A stretch of 64,000 bases of DNA, taken from assembly GCF_004379255.2 (NCBI RefSeq), contig NC_056034.1, positions 35,095,262 to 35,159,261 of the forward strand, in the 5' to 3' direction. Position numbers and translations under genes: made by a program. Positions 1 to 13,169 of the stretch are shown one piece after another (the stretch's first letter is position 1; each line of letters opens with the position of its first letter). The notes under the pieces were generated by a model. That model was not told the origin of the DNA, did not search any database, and saw only the letters and a program-made list of their open reading frames with translations. Source of the stretch: Salvia splendens (taxonomy: Eukaryota; Streptophyta; Magnoliopsida; Lamiales; Lamiaceae).

Positions 1-759
<759 letters not shown>

Positions 760-1057
760 GGATTAATAAGTTGCTGTTTTAATTTTGTTTTTTGATGGAT
801 TGTTGAATCTTCTTATCGTTTTAAATACTTTATCCATGGATTTTTTGCATTGCCTATTTCTTGGAATCTATTTAGTTTTAAATTATTCTATGCTTTGTTG
901 TATGGAATCATGCGAGATTATTACTAGTATATTTCTTTTTTCATATTTATCATAAATGAGTTCTAGTCGAATAATGTGATTTTCAAGCTTTATGTAATGT
1001 TGAAATGATATGATCACCCCTAGTGTCCCGGTTGTGAGTTTGGCATTGCACCCATAA

Positions 1058-1968
1058 GAGTGTCCACTATAAGGCGGACACGCCCAATAGTCCCGCCCCA
1101 GTTTTTGTCCATAGCTCTAATTTTATTGTCCATAGCTCCAAAATTTTGTGTCCGCCACTATAGTGGACAACTCCAATAGCCCTCAAATTTTATAATCAAC
1201 TTTCATTTTATAATATTTCAAGTAATTATTAATAAATTTATCGGGCTTTTAGTGGATTAGAAAAGGCTGACTATACGAATTAAAAATAAAAATACAAATA
1301 AAATACAAATTAAAATTAGAATTACACACTAAATTTAAATTAAAATTAAAATCACACACTACATTGAATCTAATACAAATCACTACCAAGTTTACACAAT
1401 GCCACCACCTCCCCTACGTGCCCACACTTCTTCAATCAAATCGGCCTGCAGTGTGTTATGTGATGTGGTCCTGCGCATATCAGCGAAGCGTTGGATCAAA
1501 TATTCATTGCTCCGTGGTACGCCCATCTGGATCGGCGCGGAGGCGACACCGTGACTTGTACTTGCACCCTCTTCCGGCGCCCATCGCTTTGCCGCAAATC
1601 CAGTTGTCTCTCCACAAATTGTTCATTTCCGACCCCAAATTGTAGTGAGAGAAATTTGTATAGATGTTGTGTTTTGAATGGTGTGAAAATAATGAATGGG
1701 GTGAGGTGTATTTATAGGTGAATTGAAGTGTAAAAAAATAAAATAAAATTCGCATGCAACCGCCGCGGCTTTATCTTCGTGCCACTATAGGCGCCGCGCC
1801 TATAGGCGCTGCTATAGCCCCCTCGCCGCGTCCTCGCCCCGCACCCGGCGATTTCGCGTCCGCCGCCTCTCCCCCCACCCGCCGCGTCCACCCCCGCGGC
1901 AGACACCCTTCCCACTATAAGCCGCCCCGCTCGCGGCTATAGCCGCGTCCATATTATAGTGGACGCTC
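1058..1968 (-). mobile_element. PIF/Harbinger-type deletion derivative, copy 1
   Basis: The ends are inverted repeats: left GAGTGTCCACTATAAG, and right, read in reverse complement, GAGCGTCCACTATAA. TAA flanks both sides (1055..1057 and 1969..1971), the target duplication of PIF/Harbinger elements. The minus strand has a TATA-like stretch and leader near 1700..1760. Near 1365..1490 it can be read as LIQRFADM followed by LQADLIEEVWARRGG, which resembles the C-terminus of Harbinger DDE transposases. The middle of the transposase is missing. Subterminal DNA at 1760..1960 is strongly GC-rich against the AT-rich surroundings. Non-autonomous. Confidence 0.75.
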
Positions 1969-1971
1969 TAA

Positions 1972-2636
1972 GGGTGTCCATTGTAAGGCGGACACCCAAA
2001 TAGCCCCACTCCAGTTTTTGTCCATAGCCCCAGTTTTTTTGTCCACAGCCCCAAATTTTTGTTTCCGCCACTGTGATGGACACCAATAGCCCCAAAATTT
2101 TTATTTTAATGTTTCGAGCAATTATGAATAAATTTATCGGACTATATGTAATTTAGAAGAAAACGACTATACGTGAAAAAATTAAAATTAAAGTATAAAT
2201 TTTCGTCGTATTAAAGTAAAGGAAAAATTATACAACAAAAATTTAATCTAGTGCAAATCACAAAGGTGTTCACAATGCGCTGCCAACAGGAAAAAAATAT
2301 TGTTTCTTCGGTCCAATCGGTTGAGTGATGAAGAGTTGGAATGGTGTGAGGTTGAGTGATGAAGAGTTGGAATGGTGTGAAAATAATGAATGGAATGAGG
2401 TGTATTTATAGGTGAATTAAATTGAATTAAAATAAAAATAAAAAATTCGCCGCCTACCGCCGCGCCGGGCACCGCTCCACTATAGGAGCCCTGCCTATCC
2501 GCCGTGTCCTCCCCGGAGTTGCCGCATGCCCGTCCGCCGCCTACCGCGCCCACACTCCTCGTCCGCCCTCCACTATAACCGCCCCGAGATCGCCCTGGCG
2601 GGGGCTATAGCCGCGGCTATACCATAGTGGACACTC
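1972..2636 (-). mobile_element. PIF/Harbinger-type deletion derivative, copy 2, abutting copy 1
   Basis: The termini are GGTGTCCATTGTAAGG on the left and, in reverse complement, GAGTGTCCACTATGG on the right. The left TAA (1969..1971) is shared with copy 1 and the right TAA is at 2637..2639. The internal order matches copy 1: subterminal block with 'tccatagccccag', AT-rich centre, TATA-bearing leader on the minus strand near 2400, then a GC-rich end. It contains an internal short duplication (gtgaggttgagtgatgaagagttgg twice near 2320..2370). No usable coding frame remains. Confidence 0.7.
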
Positions 2637-2639
2637 TAA

Positions 2640-3475
2640 TGCCCGAGCCAGGATGAGCACCCATCCCGTAACCCCTCATGCCTGTGCGTGGACCACAATC
2701 CACCACCTAACTTAGCCCCTCCTAGCCACAGTGAGTGTATGGTGCCATCCGCTGGTATGCTCCAAGTGCTCGCGAGAGATGCAAAGTTTGGTGATAAATT
2801 TTAAATTTTCTATTTCTTTCAAACTAAAATAAAAATTCATATTTTGAACCTTTTGTATCTCTCTATTAACCACTGACATAGTCATATCCTGTGATCATTT
2901 ACATTTCAGTGTCGACATTATTTTTTTGTCTTCATGGATTTCAAATTAAAGTTTTTTTCATTATTTTATCTGTCTTCATCTACTATTTCTAAAGAGTTTC
3001 TAATGTAATTTTATACCTGGTACACAAAAAGTATAGATTCATATAATAAGCGATTTCATCTTAGAAAATATCTCTTTCATCGTATCTTATTGAATGAAAT
3101 CATTAAATTAAAATGCATACTCGTCCCTTTTGATCAAAGCTGGTGCAAATTTATTGAACTTTATGCCAATCTCGTTAATCCAATTTATTAAAGTCGGCAG
3201 CCATTTATCTCAATTTTGGGACCTCCGTTAAGCCACCCATATTGCAATTGTTAGTATATCATATTCAAAGAAAAAGGTAAATCGGTACCTTATTCAATTT
3301 TGGAGGGGTACATTTATCTCATCTTCAGGTAATATAGTAATCTTTCTGTTTTTTTTGTTAAAAGTTGAGTCAAATTCTTTTTAGGCTTAGTTAAATCATA
3401 TTATTATTTTTTTTTGCAAAAACCGGTACATCTCTTTTCTCTTCTATCCCTATACTTTGTTCTATTTTGTAAGTA
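2640..3475. other. Intergenic, no gene seen
   Basis: About 840 bases of mostly AT-rich sequence. I see no coding frame with family resemblance, no RNA gene and no clear repeat termini in this stretch. Confidence 0.6.
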
Positions 3476-3706
3476 TAGAACTCCATCCGTCTCTTCACCT
3501 TTTCCACATATTTTAAGAAATGTAATAGAAAGTGGGTTGAAAAAGTTAGTGACATATATGTCCTACATTTATAATAGTTATAACAAAATATGAGTGAGAA
3601 TGAGTTAGTGGAATGTGGGTGTACTACCAAAAATGATAAAAGTGAAATGTGACAAAATTTTAAGGTAAAATGGAAATAAGTGACAAATTTTTAGGGACAG
3701 AGGGAG
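3476..3706. mobile_element. Stowaway-type MITE, degraded left end
   Basis: The left end reads CTCCATCCGTCTC near 3481 and the right end is the inverted form GGGACAGAGGGAG, followed by TA at 3707. The internal motifs 'gttagtgacatatatg' and 'ttagtggaatgtggg' recur in the other Stowaway copies of this window. The left boundary is approximate. Confidence 0.55.
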
Positions 3707-3804
3707 TATTACTTTATTTTCTTTCTATTTAACCCACTTAACACAACTTTCTTAAATCTCGTATCCTAAATAAATGTCTATACTACAGAAGGACGAAAGT
3801 AATA

Positions 3805-4037
3805 CTCCATCCGTTCCATAGTAGTAGAGTCATTTTGGTACGCTCCATAGTAGTGGAGTCATTTCCTTTTTTTAGTAAAAGTCAACACATTTCTTCTCAC
3901 TTACTTTTCTATATCTCTTACTTTCTTCTCTCTACTTTTTCCTCTCACGTTATTATCTTTATATTTAATACATTACACACTTTTTCTTAATCTCCGTGCC
4001 GAAAAGAAATGTCTCCACTACTATGAAACGGAGGGAG
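3805..4037. mobile_element. Stowaway-type MITE
   Basis: Terminal inverted repeats are CTCCATCCGTTCCATAGTAG on the left and, in reverse complement, CTCCCTCCGTTTCATAGTAG on the right. TA lies on both sides (3803..3804, 4038..4039), the Tc1/mariner-type target duplication. The left arm carries a short duplication of the terminal motif near 3841. No coding capacity. Confidence 0.8.
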
Positions 4038-4051
4038 TAGTTATTTTTATA

Positions 4052-4280
4052 CTACTTCAGGCCACAAAAAATAGATAAACTTATAAATGACACGAGTTTT
4101 AACACGTGTAATTGGTAAAGTAAGAGAGGGGGAGGGAAAATGTAGTGGAAGTAGTGTTAGTGGATCGTGGGGTCCACATTTACAATGATGTTTATGAAAC
4201 TTTCCATTTTTAGAATTAGTCTAATTTTGGTGGACGTCCCAAAATGGTAAAACTTGTCTATTTTTTGTGGACGGAGGGAG
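4052..4280. mobile_element. Stowaway-type MITE
   Basis: The left arm CCACAAAAAATAGATAAAC pairs with the right arm GTCTATTTTTTGTGGACGG, and the right end GGAGGGAG is followed by TA (4281..4282). The left outer bases are diverged (ctacttcagg). It lies only 14 bp after the previous MITE. Confidence 0.75.
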
Positions 4281-4339
4281 TATATTTTTTTCAATTACTT
4301 TTTTCCCTTAAAATTTACTACTTTCTTAAAAAATATACT

Positions 4340-4432
4340 TTATCCATCCTATTGAAATAGGCTGAATTTCTTTTTTTTTCGTCCATCCCATTGAAATAGG
4401 CTAAATTTCTTTTTTTTTCGTTCATCCCAAAG
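4340..4432. repeat. Short tandem duplication
   Basis: Two adjacent copies of a unit of about 40 bp: TCCATC(C)TATTGAAATAGG, then ctgaatttc with a T run and cg, then TCCATCCCATTGAAATAGG. A third partial start, ttcatccca, follows. Probably slipped DNA from a degraded MITE end. Confidence 0.6.
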
Positions 4433-4440
4433 AGAGTATA

Positions 4441-5184
4441 TTATTACTATGAAAAGATATTTGATTGAAAATAAGTTTTTACCGTAATTCATAACTTATG
4501 TTTACTTATAAATTTAATTATTTCGTTGTTACATATACATATAGGATCATGTTAAAATAAGTGGATGAGATTAAAACTCACAAATTTCAATAAATAGTAG
4601 ATAAAATATCAATAAAATGGTAAAATAGTCAATTTGTTATACCATAATAATTTTCATGATTTTTTATATCAACATAGTGTATTATGAGTATCAACACAAT
4701 GACATGAGAATTTCAACATAAGTATCCAAAAATATCAACACAGTTTTATTGATATTGTACATGCATTATATTGAATTTTTTAAATGCATTTATTGGAACA
4801 TATACAATTGAGATTTCGTTGGAATCCTTATGAAATTACCTTTAATTAGATATTTTTTTAAAAAATAATTTAAATTAAGAGAATTATGTAACTTTAAAGT
4901 TTTAAATGATTTTGAGGAAAGAGAAAGTGGTTAGTTTTTACTACCATATACAAAAATTCATTTGACAATATTAGCAATTGATCAAACTCAAAATCAAAAT
5001 TTTTAATTATTCTATTTTATTTCTTAAAAAATAATTTAAAATTTAAACATAATAATCATAATCCATTTTGAAATAAAGGTAGTGATAAATATATATAATT
5101 GTACGTAAGCATTACGAAATAATTAAACTTTTTTCATGGACAAGATTTTTCTAAATCCTATTTTATTACCCCTCCCTCCTATTA
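4441..5184. other. AT-rich intergenic, no gene seen
   Basis: Strongly AT-rich. The word 'tatcaaca' and close variants recur between about 4590 and 4760 without forming a clean array. No coding frame or RNA gene recognised. Confidence 0.6.
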
Positions 5185-5915
5185 CATGAGAGTATCCGCA
5201 TGGAAGTGGGCCCAGCCTACTTTTATTCATTTTTTTTATTCCCTGCTATGCTCTTTCTCAAGAGCACAACACCCACATCCATGCTCTTCCGTAAGTTTGG
5301 GAGCCACCGATCCCTCCCGATCCTTGTTCGGGTGTCCAACCTATCGCCAATCGGTGGCATCTTGCTCGTCCACCGGATAAGACCGATAGCCACCCGGAAT
5401 TTGAGAACCTTGGGTTTGAGGAGGGGCTGAGAATTTCGTATCTGGGTGAGGGAATGGTGTTGGGTTGAACCATTCGATGTTCCATCCGCATGAGTCGGAG
5501 GAGTGATCGCCGAAGCCGAACATTTTTTTGCAAGAGTGAAAAGATTGAGAATTAATGAGATAATTTAGATGATAATTGTATAGTGTGGTGTGAAATTTTT
5601 TATGTGGAAATGATGGTATTTATAGATGAAAAATGTGAATTTTGGGGGGAAAAATGAAAAATAAAGTAAAAGTGAGGAGAAAACGGATATAATTTATTAG
5701 GAAGTGAGAAAATAATTTTTTTATTTAAAAATGATTTTTTAAATTAAATTCAAATTTTAAAAAAAATAGAAATACCAATAGGAGGCTGTCACGTCGACCT
5801 GCTCAGCGGTACGGACGTGCTCTTATTATCGAGCAGCGTCGTGCCGTCGGCACGAGCACAGCTGCGGAGGCACGGACATCGTCCGCCCCATCGAGCAGCG
5901 ATGGGGATGCTCTCG
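5185..5915 (-). mobile_element. Harbinger-type derivative with truncated ORF1 start
   Basis: TTA flanks both ends (5182..5184, 5916..5918). The termini contain GAGAGTATCCGCATGG on the left and, in reverse complement, GAGAGCATCCCCATCG on the right. On the minus strand a TATAAATA box near 5620 precedes an ATG at 5523 that opens MFGFGDHSSDSCGW, a Gly/Pro/Gln-rich start like that of plant Harbinger ORF1 (Myb/SANT) proteins. The frame stops by 5341 with no Myb domain, so this is an internally deleted element that keeps its own promoter. Confidence 0.65.
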
Positions 5916-6299
5916 TTACAGCAAATAAGGGAAACTAGCCTTGAAATTGAAGCAGAAAACAAGTGAATCAGACACAAGTACCGGTAACAATGAATTTTAT
6001 AAATCAACTATTGCTTTGATTTGTTTAATCTCTCCAAAACACAAAAATATGGAGTAGTATTAATACTTTATTTCTCCAATGTTTTTATATTTTAGGTAAA
6101 TGATAATTATGAAATTTTAGCGTAGAGACGAGTATAGAATGTGGGTCTGTTTTTTCGTATGTTAAATTTGTTTTTGTCCGTTCCAGAATAAAACTCCCAT
6201 AGATTTTGAGTTAAGGTTTATGCAGCGTGGTTTCTGGGTTTTCTTTCGAGCTGGTTTGGACAATTTTGACTGCATGGATACTGAAATCTAACTAAAAGA

Positions 6300-6646
6300 A
6301 TCTCTTGCTTTTGGGGGTTCTCTTATTTCTCCAGGTGAGTGTGTATAAGCGTTTGTTTTGCACTTCGATTTCAAAATTTTCCGCATTTTATTTGATTCTC
6401 ACCGGCTTATGATATTGGGGGAGCCTGAAAAATTGAATCTTTATTGCACTTCTTTAACCGATATATTGCTGAATCTGATGGGCTCTGCAAATTCCTTTTT
6501 CTTGAATAGATTGAGTGATGCATTTCATGCATAGCTGGGGATTTATAGCTTCGTTTGCTTCTGTGAATAAGGATACCTGTTGGCGTTAATTTGGGGTAGT
6601 TTTCATTTTAGATTGTCTGTATAGGAAGAGGGGAAAAGGAAGTTTA
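6300..6646 (+). promoter_or_regulatory. 5' leader of the bZIP gene with a probable leader intron
   Basis: CTCCAG at 6329..6334 is followed by GTGAGTGTG, a strong splice donor. A matching acceptor, CTGTATAG, ends at 6624 just before GAAGAGGGG and the start codon at 6647. Leader introns are common in ABF/AREB genes. Transcript data would be needed to fix the cap site. The stretch 5919..6300 upstream shows no other feature and presumably holds the promoter. Confidence 0.5.
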
Positions 6647-9192
6647 ATGGTAGCTCAAAAAATGGGATCTCATGGGGGTGGCAGTAATAACACTGGGTTG
6701 AGCCAAGCCCAAACCCAGACCCAAATTCAGAGTCATGACCCGAACCCGTTGGCTCGACAGGGATCAATGTATAGCCTCACTCTTGATGAGGTGCAGAACC
6801 ATTTGGGTGACTTGGGAAAGCCCCTTAGTAGTATGAATCTTGATGAGCTTCTCAAGACTTTGTGGACTGCTGAGGCTAATAATCAGGCTGGTGAAGGAGG
6901 TGTTGATGGCGGGCCTAACGTGCAGCTTCCGGGCCAATCTGCGCCTGGGTTGTCGTTGAATCAGCAATCGAATCTCATGCTGTCAATGGATCTCAGCAAG
7001 AAGACTGTGGATGAAGTGTGGCAGGACATCCAGCAGGGGCAGAAAAGGAGCAGTCTTGATAGGAAAACCACGCTTGGGGAGATGACATTGGAGGATTTCT
7101 TGGTGAAGGCGGGGGTGGTCTCTGAGTCTGCTGGAGGGAATAAGGTTTTAGGCTCTGTTGGTGATGGTGGTGGGGCTGATCTTACGGGGTTGCCTCAGCA
7201 GACCCAGTGGATGAATTATCAGATGTCTTCGATGCATCCTCAGCAGCAGCAGCAGGGCATGCTGCCTGCTTTCATGCCTAGTCATCCAGTCCAACAGCCT
7301 ATTACTCTTGGTGGAAATCCTATCATAGATGCTGGTTACCCCGATGCTCAAATGACTATGTGTTCATCCCCTCTTTTGGGTACTTTATCAGACACACAGA
7401 CACCTGGGCGTAAAAGGGTTGCTCCTGATGATATAGCTGAGAAAAGCGTTGAGAGGCGACAAAAGAGGATGATCAAAAATAGGGAATCTGCGGCCAGATC
7501 ACGAGCAAGAAAACAGGTCTATTTTCCTAACATTTGGTTGGTGGATATTAATTTGTTTTCATTATTTACTGTTAGATTGTTTTATTGTTTTGGTCTGCAG
7601 GCTTACACTCATGAACTGGAGAACAAGGTTTCCCGTTTGGAAGAGGAGAATGAAAGACTCAAGAGACTGCAGGTGTGTGCTATGTAATTATTTTTGTGCC
7701 CAAGTTTTGGTGTAACTATTTTCAACCGCATTGCATTTTGCTATATCTAAAGATCTACATTGCTATTCAACTTGGAGCAATTTTGGCATTCCACTTGTGA
7801 TTTTCTGTACCTTAATAGAAAAATGTGGAGTTTGGGTGCTACTGGTTTAGTATTTTGGGTTGTATCCATCATTCTTAGTTTGTGAGTGCATCGACATTCT
7901 CAAACTCATCAATTTATACCTCTCAATGTGCTCACCCAACAAGGCGTAGCTGGATAACTATGAATATGCAGCATGATTATATGTTCATCTATGTTTGTGT
8001 TTCCTGTTTGACTACTCCACATAAGCTAATTTATGCAACACCTATGTGATTAGCAGCATCTGCATTTGTTGTTAATCACTAAGGTGGTGTTCGGTTTCAT
8101 AGATAAATTAGTAGCAAGGTATAATCTTGGATTGAGTTGTGAGATTATTTTAGTTGGAGGGAGTTAGCTATGACTAATTATTCCATGATTATCCATCTAG
8201 GATTGAGTTATGGGATTGAATCTCATGAACCAAACACTTACAATCTTGCAAACCGACACCCCTAAGGTTATTAAAGATTAAACAGTGTAAGATCAAATTT
8301 CTGAAACAGATTATCTCAAAGGAAGTTTCAGATGTAAAGAATGCCTGGGTTTATGTATATTATGTGGTGATTACACATAATTACATGAAATAATTATTTA
8401 CAGGTCTATCCATGAGCAGTGAGTTAGTGCAGATTAGTTACCACCTTTTATTAATTTACATTGGTAAAGGCATGAACTCTGCTGAAATGAAACACTACTC
8501 CTTTTTCCCTCAAATACTGCTGAAAATCTGCTAAGTTTAAAAAATTGTCAATGAAGTATGAACTAGTCCAATTTTTTGCATCTTACATATTCCAATCCAT
8601 TCACCATCATTGCTTGCTGGTTATACCACCCTTTGGATGGTGGCATTCATCTTGATTCAAAGCCCATTGAAATACTCATTAAGAACCATTAAGCCATCTG
8701 ATCATAATGTACATAATCGAACATAAAGCATAATATAGGCTCTTAAGGAATCTCTTTCTGTTTTGCTCAAATAATCACAAACAATACTATCTATCTCTAT
8801 TGGCATACATCTATTTTAAGAGTTCTCCTCTGGATGTATTCATGAGTATCTGTTGGTTTTGACTCCTAAACTAAACCCGACGTTTTGGATCGCAAGAAAC
8901 CTTTTATTTTGTAGGTACACGTGACTTTACTATAATTATTTGCAAAGTAAAAGCAATAACAGTGCCTGCAAGAGCATAGAAATAGGACTAGTTTACTTTA
9001 ATTCTTCCAATTTTCTCAGCTTATCCTTTCCTTTTTGCTTTTTTTTTTTGTTCTAATTTTGCTTACATTATTGATGAATTTTATCCATTCCGCACTTGTG
9101 TGGTGTTGCAGGAAGTGGAGAAGGCGTTGCCGAGCATACCACCACCGGAGCCAAAATACCAGCTGCGTAGAACGAGCTCAGCTCTGGTGTGA
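6647..9192 (+). CDS. AREB3: Group-A bZIP factor, AREB3/ABI5-like
   Basis: Nuclear factor of the ABF/AREB/ABI5 clade, which binds ABRE (ACGTG) promoters in abscisic-acid signalling. Exons are 6647..7516, 7601..7672 and 9112..9192, all GT-AG and phase 0, giving 340 aa. Residues about 36-70 hold the C1 block with RQGSMYSLTLDEV and MNLDELL. C2 is LSKKTVDEVWQDIQQ and C3 is TLGEMTLEDFLVKAGVV; these carry the RxxS/T sites that SnRK2 kinases phosphorylate in the family. The basic region contains NRESAARSR, and the leucine zipper is split between exons 1 and 2. The C4 tail is RRTSSALV. The tail PSIPPPEPKYQLRRTSS and the short hinge resemble Arabidopsis AREB3/DPBF3 more than ABI5 or ABF2. Two adjacent Gln-rich tracts lie near residue 195. 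No lesions. The last intron (1.44 kb) carries a MITE. Confidence 0.93.
8086..8261. mobile_element. hAT-like MITE inside the last bZIP intron
   Basis: GGTGTTCGGTTT at the left end is inverted at the right end as AAACCGACACC. The direct repeat CTAAGGT lies on both sides (8079..8085 and 8262..8268); extended to eight bases it has one mismatch, which suits a hAT-type target duplication. The arms 'ggattgagtt' recur in inverted arrangement. It has no coding capacity and sits well away from the splice sites. Confidence 0.65.
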
Positions 9193-9669
9193 GGATTGTG
9201 TAATAATTATAACATAGTCAATGTTGTTAGTTGTTTGGAGTTGAAGTAGTTGGAGGGATGAGTCGCGGGGTAGATTAGCAGTTGTGAGTTTCCCTCATCT
9301 AACATCCTTGGGCTGGCTGTCTCGTGCCCCATTGAACCTTCATGTCTCATGTACATTTTTAGTCTTAAAAAACTTTGCCAACTTTGTTAACTCTCGTAGT
9401 TTATAACATCATGAATTTTTATCTACAATTATCGTCACACGTCTCTTGATTGCAAGGATTTTTGCACCTTTTCAACTTTTTTTTAGTACCAAAATGCTCT
9501 TTCGACTCTTAAAAAGAGCTATTTTTGTCAAATTTATTTTTAGTCCATCCCACTCTTCTTTATTTTTCAGATTAAATAATCTTTATTCTATGATCGTCTT
9601 TCATTTTCATTTCTCTCATCTACTTCTCTCTCAATACTATGAATCCATTTGTTACTGACTTATTATATA
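9193..9669. other. 3' flank of the bZIP gene
   Basis: Presumed 3' UTR followed by T-rich spacer. I see no further gene. A frame of 70 residues at 9446..9658 is low-complexity Phe/Leu/Ser and is not supported. Confidence 0.5.
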
Positions 9670-9932
9670 CTCTCTCGTACCCATAAAAAAAAAGAGACAT
9701 TTTCCTTTTTCCATATGTTCCATAAAAAGAGTCTAATTCCATTTATAAAATATTCTCTTCAATTCATTACCCATATATATCAATTTATTTATAATACCAT
9801 TAAAATCCACTAAAATCCCATTATCGACTAATATTATTTTAACTATATTTTTCATCTTCTCTCTTACTTTACGAATTATGTATTAATTCTTGTGTTATTC
9901 TAATTGTCCTTATTTTTATTGGACGAAAGGAG
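9670..9932. mobile_element. Stowaway-type MITE, diverged
   Basis: The left end CTCTCTCGTACCCATAAAA is inverted at the right as TTTTATTGGACGAAAGGAG, with TA on each side (9668..9669, 9933..9934). Confidence 0.65.
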
Positions 9933-10204
9933 TACTGCGTAGTTGTTTTTTGACAACTCCTGCACAATGGAAATGATAATCTAATAAATAATGTATATGT
10001 ATTTTTTTAAAATTATTTAATCCTAATAAAAGAGAGATGACATACTAAAATTTGAGCTACATCATCAACCAACCTCACAACTCTCCCATTCTCTCACAGC
10101 CCTCCCAAAAGCCCTTCAATTTAATTTATTTTAATTGTTGGTATTTATCAAATATAAAAAAAATGAAGTACCATTAGTTGAATATAGAGTTCAAATAAAA
10201 TATA

Positions 10205-10400
10205 AAATAAATTGAAAAATTCGGGCCGGCTCCCGCTCGGCGCGCAATAGGCGCCGAGTGAGCGCCGTCCGATTGTCGTCCTCAGCCATGCCCTTCCTGT
10301 CGGCGCCCGCGTTAAACCATCCCACGGCTTAAGTCGTGCATTAGGCGTCACGGCAGTGGGACGGCTCCGTGCTATGAATGCTCTCAAGAGGGTGAAGGGC
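10205..10400. mobile_element. GC-rich remnant of a Harbinger-type element
   Basis: An island of about 200 bp is much richer in GC than its flanks and contains 'ggcgccgagtgagcgccg'. It ends in TATGAATGCTCTC, which matches the terminal GAGCATYC motif (inverted) of the Harbinger elements in this window. The left terminus is not recognisable. The rest of 9935..10531 is AT-rich and shows nothing else. Confidence 0.4.
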
Positions 10401-10531
10401 ATGTATAGCTATATTTTTAAAAGACAGGGACCATAAATGACATTCAAGCAAAGTTAATTGACTTAAAATGAATTCTTTCAAAATATTAGGTCATTCTATT
10501 GCTGCTCTTCAGTTGTCATTTGGTTGGGCTC

Positions 10532-12107
<1,576 letters not shown>

Positions 12108-13161
12108 GCTGGACGCAAGAACAACGAGATTGGTATAATCATCTCCAATTTCAATCCTTGGCTGCACTTTTGTCTCAACTGTGGGAACATAAATAAGTTT
12201 ATTAAGGTGGCTGCTTCTTACAATGAAGTAGATAAAAACCTTGGTACTTTCCTAAAGATATTTGTGGTTTTTACTAGTGTCGATCCTATGACGTTCAAGT
12301 ATTATGATGTGATCGGATATACTCCTACCTATGGAGAACACAGCTGAGAGGAAGTCCCTGCCAAATTAATTTTTCTTTTATATTTATTAATTTTGTTAAA
12401 ATTGGCCAAAATATCTTTAGCCTCCTTAATTAAGCTGGCACCTATCAACGCCAAAATACTAAAATGAGGAATAGAAAGTAAAATAAGTTTACATAAAACG
12501 TATCTTGCATAAATATGGTTTCAAGTCAAATTAAGGTATTGTTGGTTGGCCTTAAAATTTCTAAATTTTACGCTAATTTTGGTATCTATTACGAATTTAA
12601 AAATGGTCTTAAACATCATAAAATTTTGAAAGTATGCAATTTGTCCAACCTAACTTATTAATTTTTGTTTTAGATTTTGATCTTATGATTCAAGCTATGA
12701 AATCTATTGTGCTTAGTATGAATTATACAAGAAATAATGTTGTTGCAATGCCCTAATTCTTGAATTATGTCTAACATGATAAAAATATGCCTTGTAGATA
12801 TATTGGGTTTGAAAAATGACCCACCGTGTAAAATTGACATCAATCTTAGGATCTATTTGGTAGTTTAGGGTTCCGTGGAATAATATACTTTTAATATCAC
12901 TTTTAGAGTTTATAGAAAATACCAGAATTCGTTCAAAGTTTATGATTTTTAAAACCAATATCCAAGTATTGTAGTACTATTACTTTTAAAATATAATATT
13001 TAATATATTATTGATATTTTTTGCTATGTGATATATTTTTTTAATGTGTAGATATCCATTTTGATAGTAAGTAATATGCTTAATGAAGTCTTAACCAATA
13101 ACTTTTTTCCGCGTGCACCTATACTATACATGTGATGAGTGATGTGGATAATATGTGATGT
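12108..13161. other. Intergenic; left part of a duplicated segment
   Basis: No gene is recognised. From about 12840 onward the sequence is paralogous to 17400..17640. The adjoining part continues after the hAT insertion at 14553. Confidence 0.6.
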
Positions 13162-13169
13162 AACATAGC

